NCBI GenBank assembly: GCA_038363925.1
Contig: JAQQWL010000003.1
Location: forward strand, 1,426,001 to 1,490,000
Origin: Apiospora phragmitis
Lineage: Eukaryota > Ascomycota > Sordariomycetes > Amphisphaeriales > Apiosporaceae
DNA: 64,000 bases
Direction: 5' to 3'
Below are positions 1 to 11,575 of the stretch, piece by piece (within the stretch, counting starts at the first letter, position 1; each line of letters begins with the position of its first letter). The position numbers and the translations under genes are program-made. The notes beneath the pieces are model-generated. The model was not told where the DNA came from, did no database searches, and was given only the letters and a program-made list of their open reading frames with translations.

Positions 1-1788
1 ATGTACGAGAAGGGTTTCCGGGACTCTGTAGCCCCGGCACAGTTCTTCAGCTCCCATGATGACTCTAGACCGCCAACTGGCGCGTCGGAAATGAGCAGAA
101 GGAAGAGCGCAATGCTCGAGGCGATGACCGATACCCTGCCAATTCCCCGGCCACCCGCACTGGCTGTCTCTCAAGAAGCTTTGGGCATGCATGTAATGTC
201 CCATAGTGTCTCAGACCTGAACAAGATGCCGTTGGATCCACCCACCACCACCCGACCGGAGACTAGTGCAGGCGGCTCTGAGCGATTCGTTCGCAACTCG
301 GCGGCGCTTTTCCGAAACTCTGGACCTCCCAACCCCCCTGAAAAAGAAGCGGAACGAAGTGCGGAGAGCGAGAAGCACGACTCGGGCAAGCTTGTTGACT
401 TAACACCTACTGTTGTCGACGAAGCTGACGCTGAAGTTGAAGCTGAACCTGAAGCCGATGGTGATGAGGAGGAGGACTTCCCGGAACGCGCTCCTCAGAA
501 ACCGATCAACATGGCACCGCCCGAAGACGCTGATGAAAGTGAGCGAGACCGCTACGGGTTTCGCAAACACAACCAATACGTTAGCCAAGAACAGTATGAC
601 CAGTGGAACGGCGGGTACACCGAATACATCGAGAGGAGGCGGCGGAAATGGAATGCTTTCCTCAAGGAAAGCGGGCTCATGACGGATAATCCTAACCGCT
701 TCCCTCAACGTTCGACCAAAACGAAACGGTTCGTCCGCAAGGGCATCCCCCCCGAATGGAGAGGTGCAGCCTGGTTTTACTATGCAGGTGGCCCGGCCAT
801 CCTTGCTAAGCATTCAGGCGTATACGATGGGCTGTTGAAGCAAAAGGCCAAGGATGTCGACAACGAGGCCATCGAGCGCGATCTCCACCGAACGTTCCCC
901 GATAATATCAAGTTCAGGTCAGCCCACAACTCGTCCACGCCGAATACCGAGGCTGGGGCGGCTCGCAATCGCCTCAGCACGGCTACTTTGACCGTTCCAA
1001 CCGGCAATGCAGCCAGGGCGGATGAGACAGCCATGATCTCTTCGCTGCGGAGGGTACTCCACGCATTCTCGATCTACAATCCTCGCATTGGCTACTGCCA
1101 GTCACTCAACTTTCTGGCCGGGCTACTACTGTTATTCGTGGAGTCGGAGGAGCAGGCGTTCTGGTTACTTAACATCATAACTCGCGTATACCTGCCCGGA
1201 ACCCACGAGATGAGCCTCGAGGGCGCCAACGTGGATCTGGCCGTACTCATGTCGTCGCTTCGCGACTCGATGCCTGCGGTCTGGAGCAAGATTGGCGGGG
1301 AGCTGGATGGTACGGATGCGGTGAAACCCAAGTCGCGACGACACCGAAAGGGGCCGGAGCCGACTCGCCTGCCCCCCATCACTCTCTGCATGACCGCCTG
1401 GTTCATGAGCTGTTTCATTGGCACCCTGCCTATCGAGACGACGCTGCGCGTCTGGGACGTATTCTTCTACGAAGGTTCGAAGACGCTGTTCCGCATCGCG
1501 CTGGCCATCTTCAAAATCGGCGAATCGGAGATCAAGAGCGTCAGCGACCCCATGGAGATCTTCCAGGTGGTACAGACGATCCCGCGGCGGCTGATTGACG
1601 CGAACGGGCTGATGGAGAGCTGCTTCAAGCGCCGTAACGGCTTTGGGCACCTGAGCCAGGATACCATTGAGCAACGGAGACAGGAGCGACGCGACAATGT
1701 CAAGGTCGAGAATGCGCGGATAGCCGCCGGGCTGGGAGAGGATACTGGAGACCTGAAGAAGAAGGGCACTTTTCTCAGTAAGAAGTAA
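1..1788 (+). CDS. TBC-domain Rab GTPase-activating protein (Gyp3/Msb3-like)
   Basis: This is a 595-residue open frame ending in TAA. Residues 1-190 are low-complexity and acidic (an Asp/Glu-rich run near 140-165), as in long fungal TBC proteins. The TBC domain runs from about residue 247 (RKGIPPEWRG) to about 510. Both catalytic fingers are present: the arginine finger in IERDLHRTF (Ile291, Asp294, Arg297) and the glutamine finger in YCQS (Tyr365, Gln367). The family accelerates GTP hydrolysis on Rab GTPases in vesicle traffic; the RKGIP..WRG entry motif resembles yeast Msb3/Msb4, which act on exocytic and endosomal Rabs. That subfamily call is inference. The first ATG is base 1 of the window, so the true start or upstream exons may lie outside. 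The tail (540-595) is basic and Lys-rich. No stop or frameshift is seen. Confidence 0.93.
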   Translation: MYEKGFRDSVAPAQFFSSHDDSRPPTGASEMSRRKSAMLEAMTDTLPIPRPPALAVSQEALGMHVMSHSVSDLNKMPLDPPTTTRPETSAGGSERFVRNSAALFRNSGPPNPPEKEAERSAESEKHDSGKLVDLTPTVVDEADAEVEAEPEADGDEEEDFPERAPQKPINMAPPEDADESERDRYGFRKHNQYVSQEQYDQWNGGYTEYIERRRRKWNAFLKESGLMTDNPNRFPQRSTKTKRFVRKGIPPEWRGAAWFYYAGGPAILAKHSGVYDGLLKQKAKDVDNEAIERDLHRTFPDNIKFRSAHNSSTPNTEAGAARNRLSTATLTVPTGNAARADETAMISSLRRVLHAFSIYNPRIGYCQSLNFLAGLLLLFVESEEQAFWLLNIITRVYLPGTHEMSLEGANVDLAVLMSSLRDSMPAVWSKIGGELDGTDAVKPKSRRHRKGPEPTRLPPITLCMTAWFMSCFIGTLPIETTLRVWDVFFYEGSKTLFRIALAIFKIGESEIKSVSDPMEIFQVVQTIPRRLIDANGLMESCFKRRNGFGHLSQDTIEQRRQERRDNVKVENARIAAGLGEDTGDLKKKGTFLSKK

Positions 1789-3409
1789 AGTGAGCGAGCG
1801 GTAGCATGGTAACTCAAAAGGATGGAATGCATTTCCCCGGACGGGACGGACAGAACAAAAGCGGCGACATTTTCGCGACCTACCAGCAACACCTGAGCAT
1901 ACCCCATCGACCTATATTTCCTTTGTTACTCTTTGCAACGGATTGATACCCGCACCGCTACGCCATGATACCATTTCACATACACACATGCAGCAAATGT
2001 GTACGTGGCTCATGAGGGAGGCCTGTGGCCGACGCCGACATGGTAGCGGAGCCAGCGCTCATTCATCCACTCGACTTGATTGCATTCGCGGCTCAATTTG
2101 GTTGTGTGGCCTCCTAGGCATTGGCCGAAGCTGAAGAAGAACACAAAACCACTCGATACCCATCATCCACCCATCCACCTTCACCACCGAATCATGACGG
2201 TTTTCACGAACTTACGGCCTCGATTTTTATGGTTGCGGCTCTCACTGCGCTTTGTATTTTACACCAACATCACATCAAACATCCGGGGGTTTCTTTTTAC
2301 TGGGAGCAAGGCGGGCTGGCGAAGACAAAAACACAGACAGAGATAGGGGGGAGGGGGGCATTCATTGCATTGCTTGTTTGCTTGCTGGTTTGCAAACAAT
2401 ACTCGGTGTCTGCGGACTCATTTTTTCTTTATTTTTCCTCTTTTTTTCTTCTTGTTCAAATCTCACAATGGGGGTGCATATTCTAGGCATTTGTCGGCGC
2501 TGGGTGCTTTGCTTTTTCCGAACCCCCTTTTCCCGTCTTCTTTTCTTCTTCATCTGTAAAGAACTATCTTGCGGCATTGCAGCGTGGAACATCAAATGGC
2601 AAGGAGCCCACCAGTACATAGAATAATTTCACTAGAGCGAAGCCATCATAGATGCCCGGGAGAAAAGAAGAAATGGCAGCAAGCCAAGCATCAAACAAAC
2701 CCTTTTCCGTCTTGTCCCAAACTGTGACTTCGCTAGCAAGCAGGCTCGGCTTGTTATCACTATATTGAAGACTTCAAAAGCCTTGCGCCGTGCATAAAGG
2801 TGTATCACGAGATGAAACCAGTACATCATCTTGGTGGTGATATTGGCAAAAGCACGACTTCGCAATCAAGACTCGGCTATAATGGCGATTTGCTTGTTCA
2901 TTGATGCCAAGCAATCATATCCTATCTTCACCCAATGCGCTGTACTGCTCATCATGATGAATTCGCTCGTGGCACCTGGTGCGTCTACTTCCAGATGGTG
3001 CCGTAACCTTTCCTTCTTCCTCTTGCTAAGCCGATGTCCATCCGTTGAGATAGCTGTGCAGTGCGCGGGTAGTATGTCCCTATGTGCAGCTGCACGGCAG
3101 GCGACTCTCAATGTTATATCTCGCTCAGCATCATCGAAGAAACATCCCATCCCACCGTCCACAGCATATGCATCTCCCTCGCATCATCAACCTCCACTCC
3201 ACAATCCGGTGTGATGTATTTATCCATAGTCATGAGCCAGCCGTTTGCTCACATGGTGGTGATGCTGTGATCGTACAAGGTGGTAAGGGGCAATGGTGTA
3301 TGTGTACCCAAGGTCATGGAAGGAGGCTCTTTCATTTCTCTCACTTTCCCATTTCCTCGTCGTCTTCTTCTTTCCTCCACAAAGCTTCCATGCGGTGCAC
3401 AATCGAATC
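1789..3409. other. Intergenic region after the TBC gene
   Basis: No coding sequence is supported here. The several short open frames on both strands overlap each other, lack domain-like composition, and include pyrimidine-rich tracts (for example around 2,420-2,560) typical of untranslated DNA. It probably holds the 3' UTRs of two convergent genes, the TBC gene (+) and the ubiquitin-conjugating enzyme (-). Confidence 0.6.
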
Positions 3410-4047
3410 CTACTTCGTGCCCTCCGCGCCGGCCCCGCCGCCGCCGTTTCCTCCGCCCGCCTTGGCGTAGCGCTGGACGTAGCTCTTGGCGTTCTTGTCG
3501 AACTCGGCGCGGTTGTTCTTGTACTCGTCGGCGATGCGGGCCTCGAGGGCGTCGTCGGGCTGGGGCTCGACGAGCAGCTGGCGCACGGCCTCGAGCACGC
3601 CCTTGATGCGGCTCGCGGGCTTCCAGTGCTCGGGCTTGAGGAGGGAGAGGCAGATGTTGCCGGCGTTGTCGTTGGTCACGTTGGGGTGGTAGATGCGCGT
3701 GTTGAAGACGACGCCGGGCGCCTTGAACGGGTACTCGGTCGGCAGCGTCAGCGTCAGCGTGAAGACGCCGCCCGCGTACACGGTGCCCGGCGGGCCCTGC
3801 AACGTCACGATCCAGACGTAGATATTGCTCTCCGAGTAGGCGATGCTCAGGCCGGGCGGGGGCGAGGACTCGCACTCTTGGAGTTCCTGGATAAGGTTGG
3901 GCGGGCGTCAATGGTTAGTTGGGAGCTTCTTTAGGAAGTGGGATGAATCGAAGGCTGAAGCGACGGCAGCAAGCATGCCGGGTAGGAAGGGCGGGAGGCA
4001 GGAAAGTGAGGTTTTTTTACCTTGGTGATTCTCTTTGCCGATGCCAT
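3410..4047 (-). CDS. Ubiquitin-conjugating enzyme E2 (UBC fold, Ubc14-like)
   Basis: Two exons on the minus strand: 4047-4021 (nine codons, ATG...AAG) and 3886-3410. They are separated by a 134-bp intron that starts GTAAAAAA and ends ATCCAG. The joined protein is 167 residues, the usual size of a single-domain E2. The UBC fold is complete: N-terminal helix with KRITKELQE, the HPN motif at residues 76-78, and the catalytic cysteine in NICL at about residue 88, where E2 enzymes carry the thioester-forming Cys. The C-terminus is a short Gly/Ala-rich tail after the last helix. The enzyme takes ubiquitin from E1 and passes it to substrates with an E3. It resembles S. pombe Ubc14 and the Ubc4/5 group; the exact paralogue is inference. 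The exon 1 ATG is chosen because it restores the conserved N-terminal helix. Confidence 0.93.
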
Positions 4048-5131
4048 CTTGTCAAGTCGTTCTGTGTGTATGATTCTGATTATTGGTGTTTTGTAGCTGT
4101 GTTGGTGAGTGTCACTTGGTTTGCAGTGATGCTGGGTGAAGATCAGAACCTTGAGGGTTTCCAGTCTTCTATCTGTGAGGTAATGTCTGGTTTTGGGTAC
4201 CCATAGACTTACAGAGGCGGCAAGAGGGTTCTAGAGTGGGCAACTACAGTCTACAGAGCTCAAACAGGCAGGAGCGGGGCACTAAGCAAAGAGAGAGCTC
4301 AGGTTCAGATGGAAAGGCAGCAGCTGGCACCTAGCTTGCAAGAGCTACCCCGCTGTGGGTCAGCAGGAGGGACTAGAAGACAAGGGGGGGCAAGCGAGAA
4401 TAGCTCAGTACGTCAGGCACATGTACCGATTATCCCAGATACATATCTCTTTAGGTCGGGTTAGGGCGTAGGGTGCGGGGTTAAGGTTACCTGTTAGTGA
4501 TCGGCGAGGCCTGGGTGACTTGGTTTATTACAGAGCAGGCAGCATTGTATCACCTAGAAACGCTATTATAATCACTCACAGAGGCTGACGCTTCTCACAG
4601 GTTCATGGCCTCAATGTATGAGCATTCCACGAGCTTCAATACAGTTCTTGTTCGAGTGACAGCTACACAATATAGCAGTGACTATCTTTGCAATACATAG
4701 TTGGGACGCTCTCTCAAGTTTGTCTGCGCTGAATCACCCTGAGAGAACCAACCTCCCAGCCAGTAACGGGTAGCGATTGAGTTTCGAGCTTGCTATGAGG
4801 CCAAAATCCAGGCGGAGATCAAGCTCGAAAGTATATGATGGGTTGGCCTCGTCGAGGAAAAGGGGGTCTTGCAAAGCGAAAACCCCTCGAAGTTACGGAC
4901 CCTTGTCGAGCTCGCTCTGGATAGCGTTCTATGCGATATCTTGCTTAGGCCTTTATATATCGCCGTTGTGATAACCAAGTGATATAGTATCGAGCCATTC
5001 TCTCATTTCCTACTAACTCGATCCCGTGGCGCCTACTCGGAGTTTCATTGCTCATCTCTAGAGTATCTAACACATCGAGGACAAATCAATTCCGATGGGT
5101 GGATGAGGTACAAATAAGTGAAAGCAAAAAT
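4048..5131. other. Intergenic region between the E2 gene and the AAA ATPase relic
   Basis: This is the presumed promoter and 5' UTR side of the E2 gene. I see no supportable gene. Two 61-64 codon frames around 4,777-4,978 on opposite strands overlap and have no recognisable motif. The GGGTTAGGG near 4,458 is a single copy and not a telomere array. No tRNA was recognised. Confidence 0.5.
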
Positions 5132-8100
5132 TTAATTATTTCCCGCATGAACAGTTATAATATTGCTAAGAAAAGTATCATCAAGTCGTACTGGCTCCGA
5201 TTGTAGGCGACCAGGGCATAAATCATTAGATCTCTGGGTAAGGAAATGTGATCGGATCATCTCATACAGGACGGCGCGGCCAATGCAGGGCGGGATCTTG
5301 ATCTGGAGCTTCATCTGGCTCTGCAAAGGCTGCGTAAGGATGCATCTGTCTTTCGTCCCTGGGCTGGGGTGGTACCGCAGCACGATCCGTCTCCTGTTCA
5401 TAGATGGGGCAAAGCCACGACCATGTGGCCGAAGATGACCTTGATCGCCCCCTAGTTGCTGACCACCTCTTACCTCTGAGTCGTAGCCAGACCTGCGAAG
5501 GATCTCGGGTTTGGGAGGCGGTTGAGGCCGAGGGATGGCCGGACCGTAAGCTGCGCCACGCCTCGAGCTCTCTGGGAAATGTTGCTGTGTACGAGGAACT
5601 GGTCGATGATCATATTCGTATTCGTCTTCATCGGCATACCTTGGTCGAGTATTGAGGGGTTCCCTCTGTGAAGATGTAGGCGCGTAGTCACCGTAGCTCT
5701 GGCGTGGTCGGCTCGGGGGTGTTTCATTCCGACGTAGCAGAAGGGGTTGCGCCGCGGCCGCGGCCACTGGCTCTGTGTGCTTGGCCCGCAAGAAGTTTTC
5801 TTTAGCCCGCTCATCAGCATCGACGCCGTAAATGCTTCTCAGGTACTCGGAGAACCCAAGGTACGCTTTGGCGACTTTCTCGAAATGCTTGACTTCCAGA
5901 TTGATGATGGCCAGGCTGTTTTCGGGGGCTTCGGCATCGCCGCCCTGAGCTTCGAACTCTGCCAGTGCTGCTGCTGTGTGGCAGGCATTCCGTATCTGTC
6001 GACCGTTCCAGCGCGCCTTCGGATAGTCGCGCCAATACTCACTTGCAAGTACCGCAATGGGCGCATCCCTGACATTGATCTTGCGCTGTGATTTGGCCCG
6101 CTTCTTTTTGATCCGAGCGAGATTGAGGTCGAAAATTGCCAGAGTGGCATCCTTGTCGAAGGGCGGTTAGTACAGACTCATGTGAATACGCGAAGCGAAT
6201 GCCTCATTGAAGTCGCCCATCCTGTTCGTCGTCAAGAACAATACTCCACAGTAGTACTCCAGAATTCTCAGGAAAACTGTTCAATTTCAGTAGTTCGTCA
6301 CGATAACAACACATTCTGGGAGCTTGAGTACCAGATACTAGGCCGTTCCTCAGCGTATCTGTAGGAGTTCTTGCAGCTAAGAACACGTCGACTTCGTCAA
6401 GCAGGAGGATGCAACCCCAGCGGTTGGCGAGAGAAAAGTTCTGCTCTAAGGCTCTCTCGACATCTGACGCCCAAACTCCAAGATCGCCTGCTGCACCATG
6501 AGTATTTGGAAACGACTGGAGAATGGGGTTGTAGACGAAGGTGCTGACCACACGTGATTTGAAAAAGAGGCTTCTGGAAGTACTCTGCAACGCACTCTGC
6601 GAGAAATGGTTAGCTCACCCAAGGACCATGGATAAGAGATATAATGATAACTAACCTGCAGTTGTTGTTTTCCCTACGCCTGGGGCGCCATGCAATAGAA
6701 TGACGAGACCCTTCCCTAGAATTGAGAAGGTGAACATACAGTATCTCGAGATTTCGGGGAAGACGCTCACCTTTTCCTCTTATGATGTCAGAGTAGTCGT
6801 CGTCTTCGGTGGTTTCGCGTTTACCTCTCAAGTGCTGTGCAATCAGCGACTTCACCATTTGCTTGTGGCCAGCCGGTAGCACGAGTTGATCGAATGCGTG
6901 TCCACGGCCTTTTGGGGCACCGGCATCAGCGTCTTCATCAACACCAGCTGGCCTCTCATTTCGCTCAATGGGCATCAAGTGAGTGACATTTAGTTCTCCT
7001 AGATATGTAGTTAGCGTTATGCCCGTGATGGATCTTGTTCCCGTAACCAGGAGACTGATGCACCTACTCCACTTTCTGCTTCGCATAATTTACGCCCATA
7101 CGTGACGTGTCATGATAATATATTCCCATTCCATAATGGGACTCTCTTCGTTCTGTGCTTCTGCTAGAAGGCGCGGACGTATCAACAGCGGCCACATCGC
7201 GGAGGTACTCTGCGGCACAAACGTGGTCATAGTCCTCGGATAGTCTTTTATTGATTCCAATGTCATCGTATACATCTTGATTCTTGCAGCAGTCATGATC
7301 GCATGGAAGGATATCGCGATCCCCAGCGAATGAGTGACCAACAAGGTCGTCAAGCCGAGGTACGGTGGATCCTTTCTTGGCCTGGTCAAACTGCACCATA
7401 CCAGTGGCCCCCTTTTAGAGCTCGGAGTACGCTTCTTCAAAGTCCACAACTACCTGACTGTCGATTTCGTCTCGATTGTCCAACGTAGGACCCCGGTAGT
7501 GCAAATGCGAGATTTCGGTGCATTGGAAAAACTCGACTCCCCTTGCAGCTAGTCTCTCATGAAGCCGGGGCTCTCCACGAAGTGGGTAGACGGGTAACGA
7601 ATTAAGGGATCTCAACCCATCGAAATGGGCGATCCAAAATTCATTTGAAACAGGGCCCAGAGATCTCCCATCAAAGTCAATATGAATGCAGGCAATGGCG
7701 ACGGAGTCTTTGTCGGTTTTTGAGCGCCGAGACGGATTACTCACTGGCCTGTGGCCGGCATGGTCTACATACATGACCCTGTATGCTTGTTGCCTAGTGT
7801 GATGATAGACCTCATCTCCAGGGCGGAACACATGCCATATATCTGCGAATGAGACCTTTTGGCATCCCGGACTTCTCATACGCTGCACATATGGCTCCAA
7901 TATTTCTTCCATAAAACTGATTAGGCTTTGCATATGCTCGAGCATTCCGCGCGGCTCGAGTGATTCGCGCGATTCGAGATTCTCTCCTCTTGTCGGTGTA
8001 TCGTCAGACCTCACGGCGTGTGAGTCTGACGTCGAGTTAGAGCTCCGAGAACTCGTGCGAGAAAGTGCTGGCTTTTCAGTATGCACAGTGGCCTGTTCTG

Positions 8101-9077
8101 ATCGTCCCGCTTCCGCCACTTCTCTGGCCTTCAAATTCAAATACCAACTCAAAATCTCGCGTCGGAAGCAATTCAAGGCTTTGTATGGTTTAACAAAGAC
8201 CAGAGGCCCACCTCTGGCTAAGGGTGATTCCATGACTTGTTCCAATCCACGAAGAATAGGTAAAGCATTAATTCGGATACGATCCGGGAGCCGAGACGTC
8301 TCGAGGGTCGCATGTGTATGTATGTGCTCTTGATTTTCGTCTCCGAGCGGCTGGGATGTTTGCGGTTTTCCCTGTGACGCAACTCGCGGCTGAACTTGGC
8401 CAGCGAATTCCGCAGTAGGTTCGTCCACCAATACATCAATGTCAAAAAGACACTTACTACTCAGGGGCGGGTCAATGAAGGCCAATTTTTAGTCCTCCCA
8501 TGTTTGGTAGTTCAACCCCGGGGTTGTGGTCTCTGGGAAGAGCTTGCGCCGTCTCTGAGTAGGATACCGCCAGGGTCGCGCGTCTGCGTACCTGATACTC
8601 TGTAGGGGCTTCGTACCCGCGCCCAAGTCGATGTTTGACTCGGCCCCATCGGGTAATGAGTATAAAGGTTGCGACGGTCTGGGGACCGCAAGTCCGGGGT
8701 TCTCGTTGGATTTCAACGTTTCCAATACGGCCACCCTGTCCCACAATCCGTTTACTTTGGCTTGCCACGGACTGAATTGTGAATGCATTTCTTCCAAGCT
8801 TGCCAGCTTGATATGTAGCTGACGGACCACATCAGCGACCTCACCCAGATTAAGATCTTGACCCTCAATGTGGGCTGTATTGCTTTGGTTAGGTTCCAGT
8901 AAGAGGTGCGGGTTATCAGGTACGAAACGACTTACGCTCATCTTCGCCGCGTGATGATGGCCGCGACACCGAGTCGCTCCAACCCTCTTCAGTGGATTCG
9001 ACACTGTTCTGTCTCGGACGTGCAACTGTTTCCTCTACCTCACCACCTGGAGCTTGCTCTTCGGTGTCAGGTTCCAT
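5132..9077 (-). pseudogene. Fungal AAA ATPase with DUF7025 domain, disrupted
   Basis: Minus-strand gene with recoverable exons 9077-8936, 8874-7068, 6998-6771, 6715-6656, 6596-6549, 6487-6332 and 6276-5132; all introns keep GT...AG. The order is an acidic N-terminus, the DUF7025 region (about 8,480-7,100), then an AAA module with Walker A GAPGVGKT (near 6,680), ITCGDLG, Walker B ILLLDEVD (near 6,400), LTTNR sensor 1 and ARWNGRQIRN lid. Family members are ATP-driven remodelling ATPases of unknown substrate. The frame is broken by TAA at 8491-8489, 7417-7415, 7092-7090 and 6169-6167, and by a frameshift between about 7,240 and 7,150. The stop at 6169 falls inside the conserved IHMSLY..P block just after sensor 1. 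Because the splice sites remain good, disruption seems recent. Sequencing error is the alternative. The C-terminal part after about 5,440 is not conserved. Confidence 0.83.
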
Positions 9078-9334
9078 ACTCGCAGATCTCTGGTGAACGT
9101 AGGATAAAGGTCACAAACTACCAAGGCTGCCAGGAGTGAAACACTTTTCTCATGCGGTATTAGGCAGTGAGTCGAAAGAGGGGTAATCATCTCTCATATC
9201 ATTGGTACAATGAATACCTACCTCCGCCTACGTACCAAGCCACGTTGACGCCTCTAATAAGGCTGTGTACGCCTACAGTAATAATAATTCCGGTTTGCTG
9301 AGCGCCAGTCTCCCAGGCTGAGTCCAAAACGCCG
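9078..9334. promoter_or_regulatory. Shared upstream region of the divergent AAA ATPase and DUF7708 genes
   Basis: A 257-bp gap separates the two start codons, which point away from each other. Divergent fungal genes this close commonly share promoter elements. No specific binding site was recognised; the role is inferred from layout only. Confidence 0.4.
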
Positions 9335-11575
9335 ATGGATCCAACATCAGAGAATCGATCAGATAGTGTTTCATCAGTTCGAACAGGCGGTCTATCGTCT
9401 TCGCGCAGGCTCGACCAGAGATCTTTGGCGGTCGATTATATTGAGAACCGATTGCAAGATACCTGGGAAGAACTCAAGGATCCTCCCACCACCTTTGACA
9501 CATCTCTTGGCCGCTATGTGCCTTTGAAAATGATTCCACCCGCGGCGAAAACAAGTTCGGCGCTGCCGGTAGGCCCCCAAGAGGGGAACAGGCCCCAAGT
9601 TATCCGACCTCTTCAGCCGGCACTGCATGGAATGACATTCTGGGCAGGCATCTTTCCCTCGGCAATGAAAGAGTTCCAATCTCAGCGCCCAAACGAGCCC
9701 AAGGGACGCGCAGAGTCGAATTACGGCATTCGGTCGCTCGCAAACTGGGAAGAGGTCTATGAACTACTCCAGGGTGCGCGCGACGCTTACGAGAATCCGA
9801 AGGGATTTCGGGGTGGTTTGAAGAGGGGTTTCCGCAAAGTGGCCGACAACTCGCAGCTGCTGGAAGGTGCCACCAAGCTGGTCCCCGACTTCGATTATGC
9901 GTCCCCGGTGCGCGGTGCACTGGAATTGATCGCCAATGTAGTTGATTCCTTCTTTTAGCCCCTATATGCTTCGTAAATCAGCTACTAAGACCAGCAGATG
10001 GCACATCGCAGTATGCAGGTGCGCGAAGCGGTTTCCCGCAGCCTAGATGAACTCGGAAACAGCCTCGGGGACATCGAGGCTTACTTGGCCACGTTCCCCG
10101 GCGACGGCAACATAATCAGCGCCTCGATAATTTTAGTAGCTTCTATTTTGAAAGCCATCGAAGATGTTATTGGTTACTACACTCAGAACCAAAGCGCGTA
10201 CGCAACTAGCAGCCCGTTATGACAGCAGCACGAATCTGTGCTAACGAGGATAGCAAATAGTCCCGAAGACAATTTCAGCCCTATTCAATGGCCAGGAGTA
10301 TCAGAAGTCGCTTTCCGGAGCACTGGAGCAGATCAAGATTACTAGTCAAACTCTTTTGCACCAGGCTCGCAAGTCTGACATGTGGCAGAATCGAAAAGCA
10401 CTCGAGTCTACACAAGATAGTAAGAGCCAACTCCCTCCATTCCCTCCAGTAACCCTCATTGGGCTAACGTTTTTCACTCGAGACACGATACGAATAGAGC
10501 AGGTCCGTCAAGGAGTCGTTGATGGACAGCAGCTTGCGGCAGATTCCCAGAACATGATCAAGACGCTGTTTGAGGAGTTGGAGCGCAATTTATTGAACGA
10601 AAAAGGGCAAAGATGTGAGACAATACCCTATTGTACATACACATACACACTACGATGCCCGCGAGCTAATGTCATATTAGACGAAATTGAGAGGTTGAAG
10701 CAACGAAACGCACACCTAGATGCCCAAGTGAACTACTACCGAGCTCGTACCCTGTCTTCCGCAACGCCACACCCCTATGAGAAGGGTATCAGCCCGGACG
10801 AAATCCTGGTACTGCTGAAGATACCCGAACACTTGGAAGAGTCGGACACGTCGAGAATTACAGAAAAGAAGGGGCTGGTGCCCAGCAACGATAGAGCAAG
10901 GGCCGAGTTGGTGCTGCAAACGCGCAAATTCCGCGAATGGGTCGTCTCGACAGCGTTGCGTGAACTTCTCGTCCACGGCGACTTCCCAGGGACGCACTAC
11001 ACCTCCGGTCTCTCTGTGCTGTCCTGTTACCTTCTGCAAGCCCTGGGCGGCTCGGACAGGTGGGCGAAGCTGGCATTCTTCTGCGGCAGCCATCTGGAGG
11101 GCGATGCCTACGCCGGAGGGCGTTTCTTGATTCGCAGCTTTATCTCGCAGCTGTTACGACAAGGATAGGGATTCGGCACGAACCAGCTGTCCGGCCATGT
11201 CGACCTCGGCTTGGTAGAGAGTGGCGACGTTCGGGAACTGTGCGAGCTCTTCGTCTGGCTTCTCCGTCACATGCGCGGGGACTCAGTGGTGGTGCTCTTC
11301 GCCATCGTCGACGGCATCAAGATTACGAGCGGGACGAGTACCTCGGGGACATGGCGGTGGTCTTGACATACTTGCTGGATCTGACTCTTGACCCGTCACT
11401 GCCGTGCGTCTTCAAGCTCCTGATCACGAGCCCGTCCCCGACGACCGTTGTGCGTCAGGCTATCGACCCGGGGTTCATCCTGTCGATGGCGTCGATCCGT
11501 CAAACGGCACGAGTTGCCAATGAAGCGCGGGCGGCAAGGGAGACAGAGGAGATGGTAAAGGGGCTCCCGGGTTAG
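9335..11575 (+). pseudogene. DUF7708-domain protein (STAND-like fungal protein), disrupted
   Basis: The ATG at 9335 opens a 207-codon stretch. Exons continue at 9998, after an intron 9938-9997 that leaves the frame at ANMAH, then through about 10,262, 10,498-10,614 and 10,681-11,575. Introns 10420-10497 and 10615-10680 have clear GT...AG borders; the donor of the intron near 10,205-10,260 is unclear. The N-terminal part (W.EV...YENPKG, then PDFDYASPVRGALE) matches the fungal DUF7708 domain. A second part carries ELLVHGDF (a degenerate nucleotide-binding loop), FCGSHLE..AYAGGRFLIRS and LITSPSPTTVVRQA, typical of the P-loop-like region of these proteins. A TAG at 11,166-11,168 interrupts it, and a one-base loss near 11,321 shifts the frame before DYERDEYLGDM. 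The function of the family is not established. Confidence 0.75.

Noticed and set aside
2080..2626. Several overlapping 85-124 codon frames
   Set aside because: They overlap in different frames, have no motifs and consist of pyrimidine tracts; treated as UTR/intergenic DNA.
3249..3911. A 220-codon minus-strand frame and 213-codon plus-strand frame over the E2 gene
   Set aside because: Both are shadows in other frames of the E2 exon at 3,886-3,410, rich in Arg/Ala/Leu from GC-rich codons.
4450..4500. Telomere-like GGGTTAGGG
   Set aside because: Only one copy of the word; no tandem array.
6160..6180. TACTAAC word as an intron branch point explaining the stop at 6169
   Set aside because: No GT donor lies far enough upstream to make an intron of at least about 45 bp, and the protein aligns with the family on both sides without an insertion.
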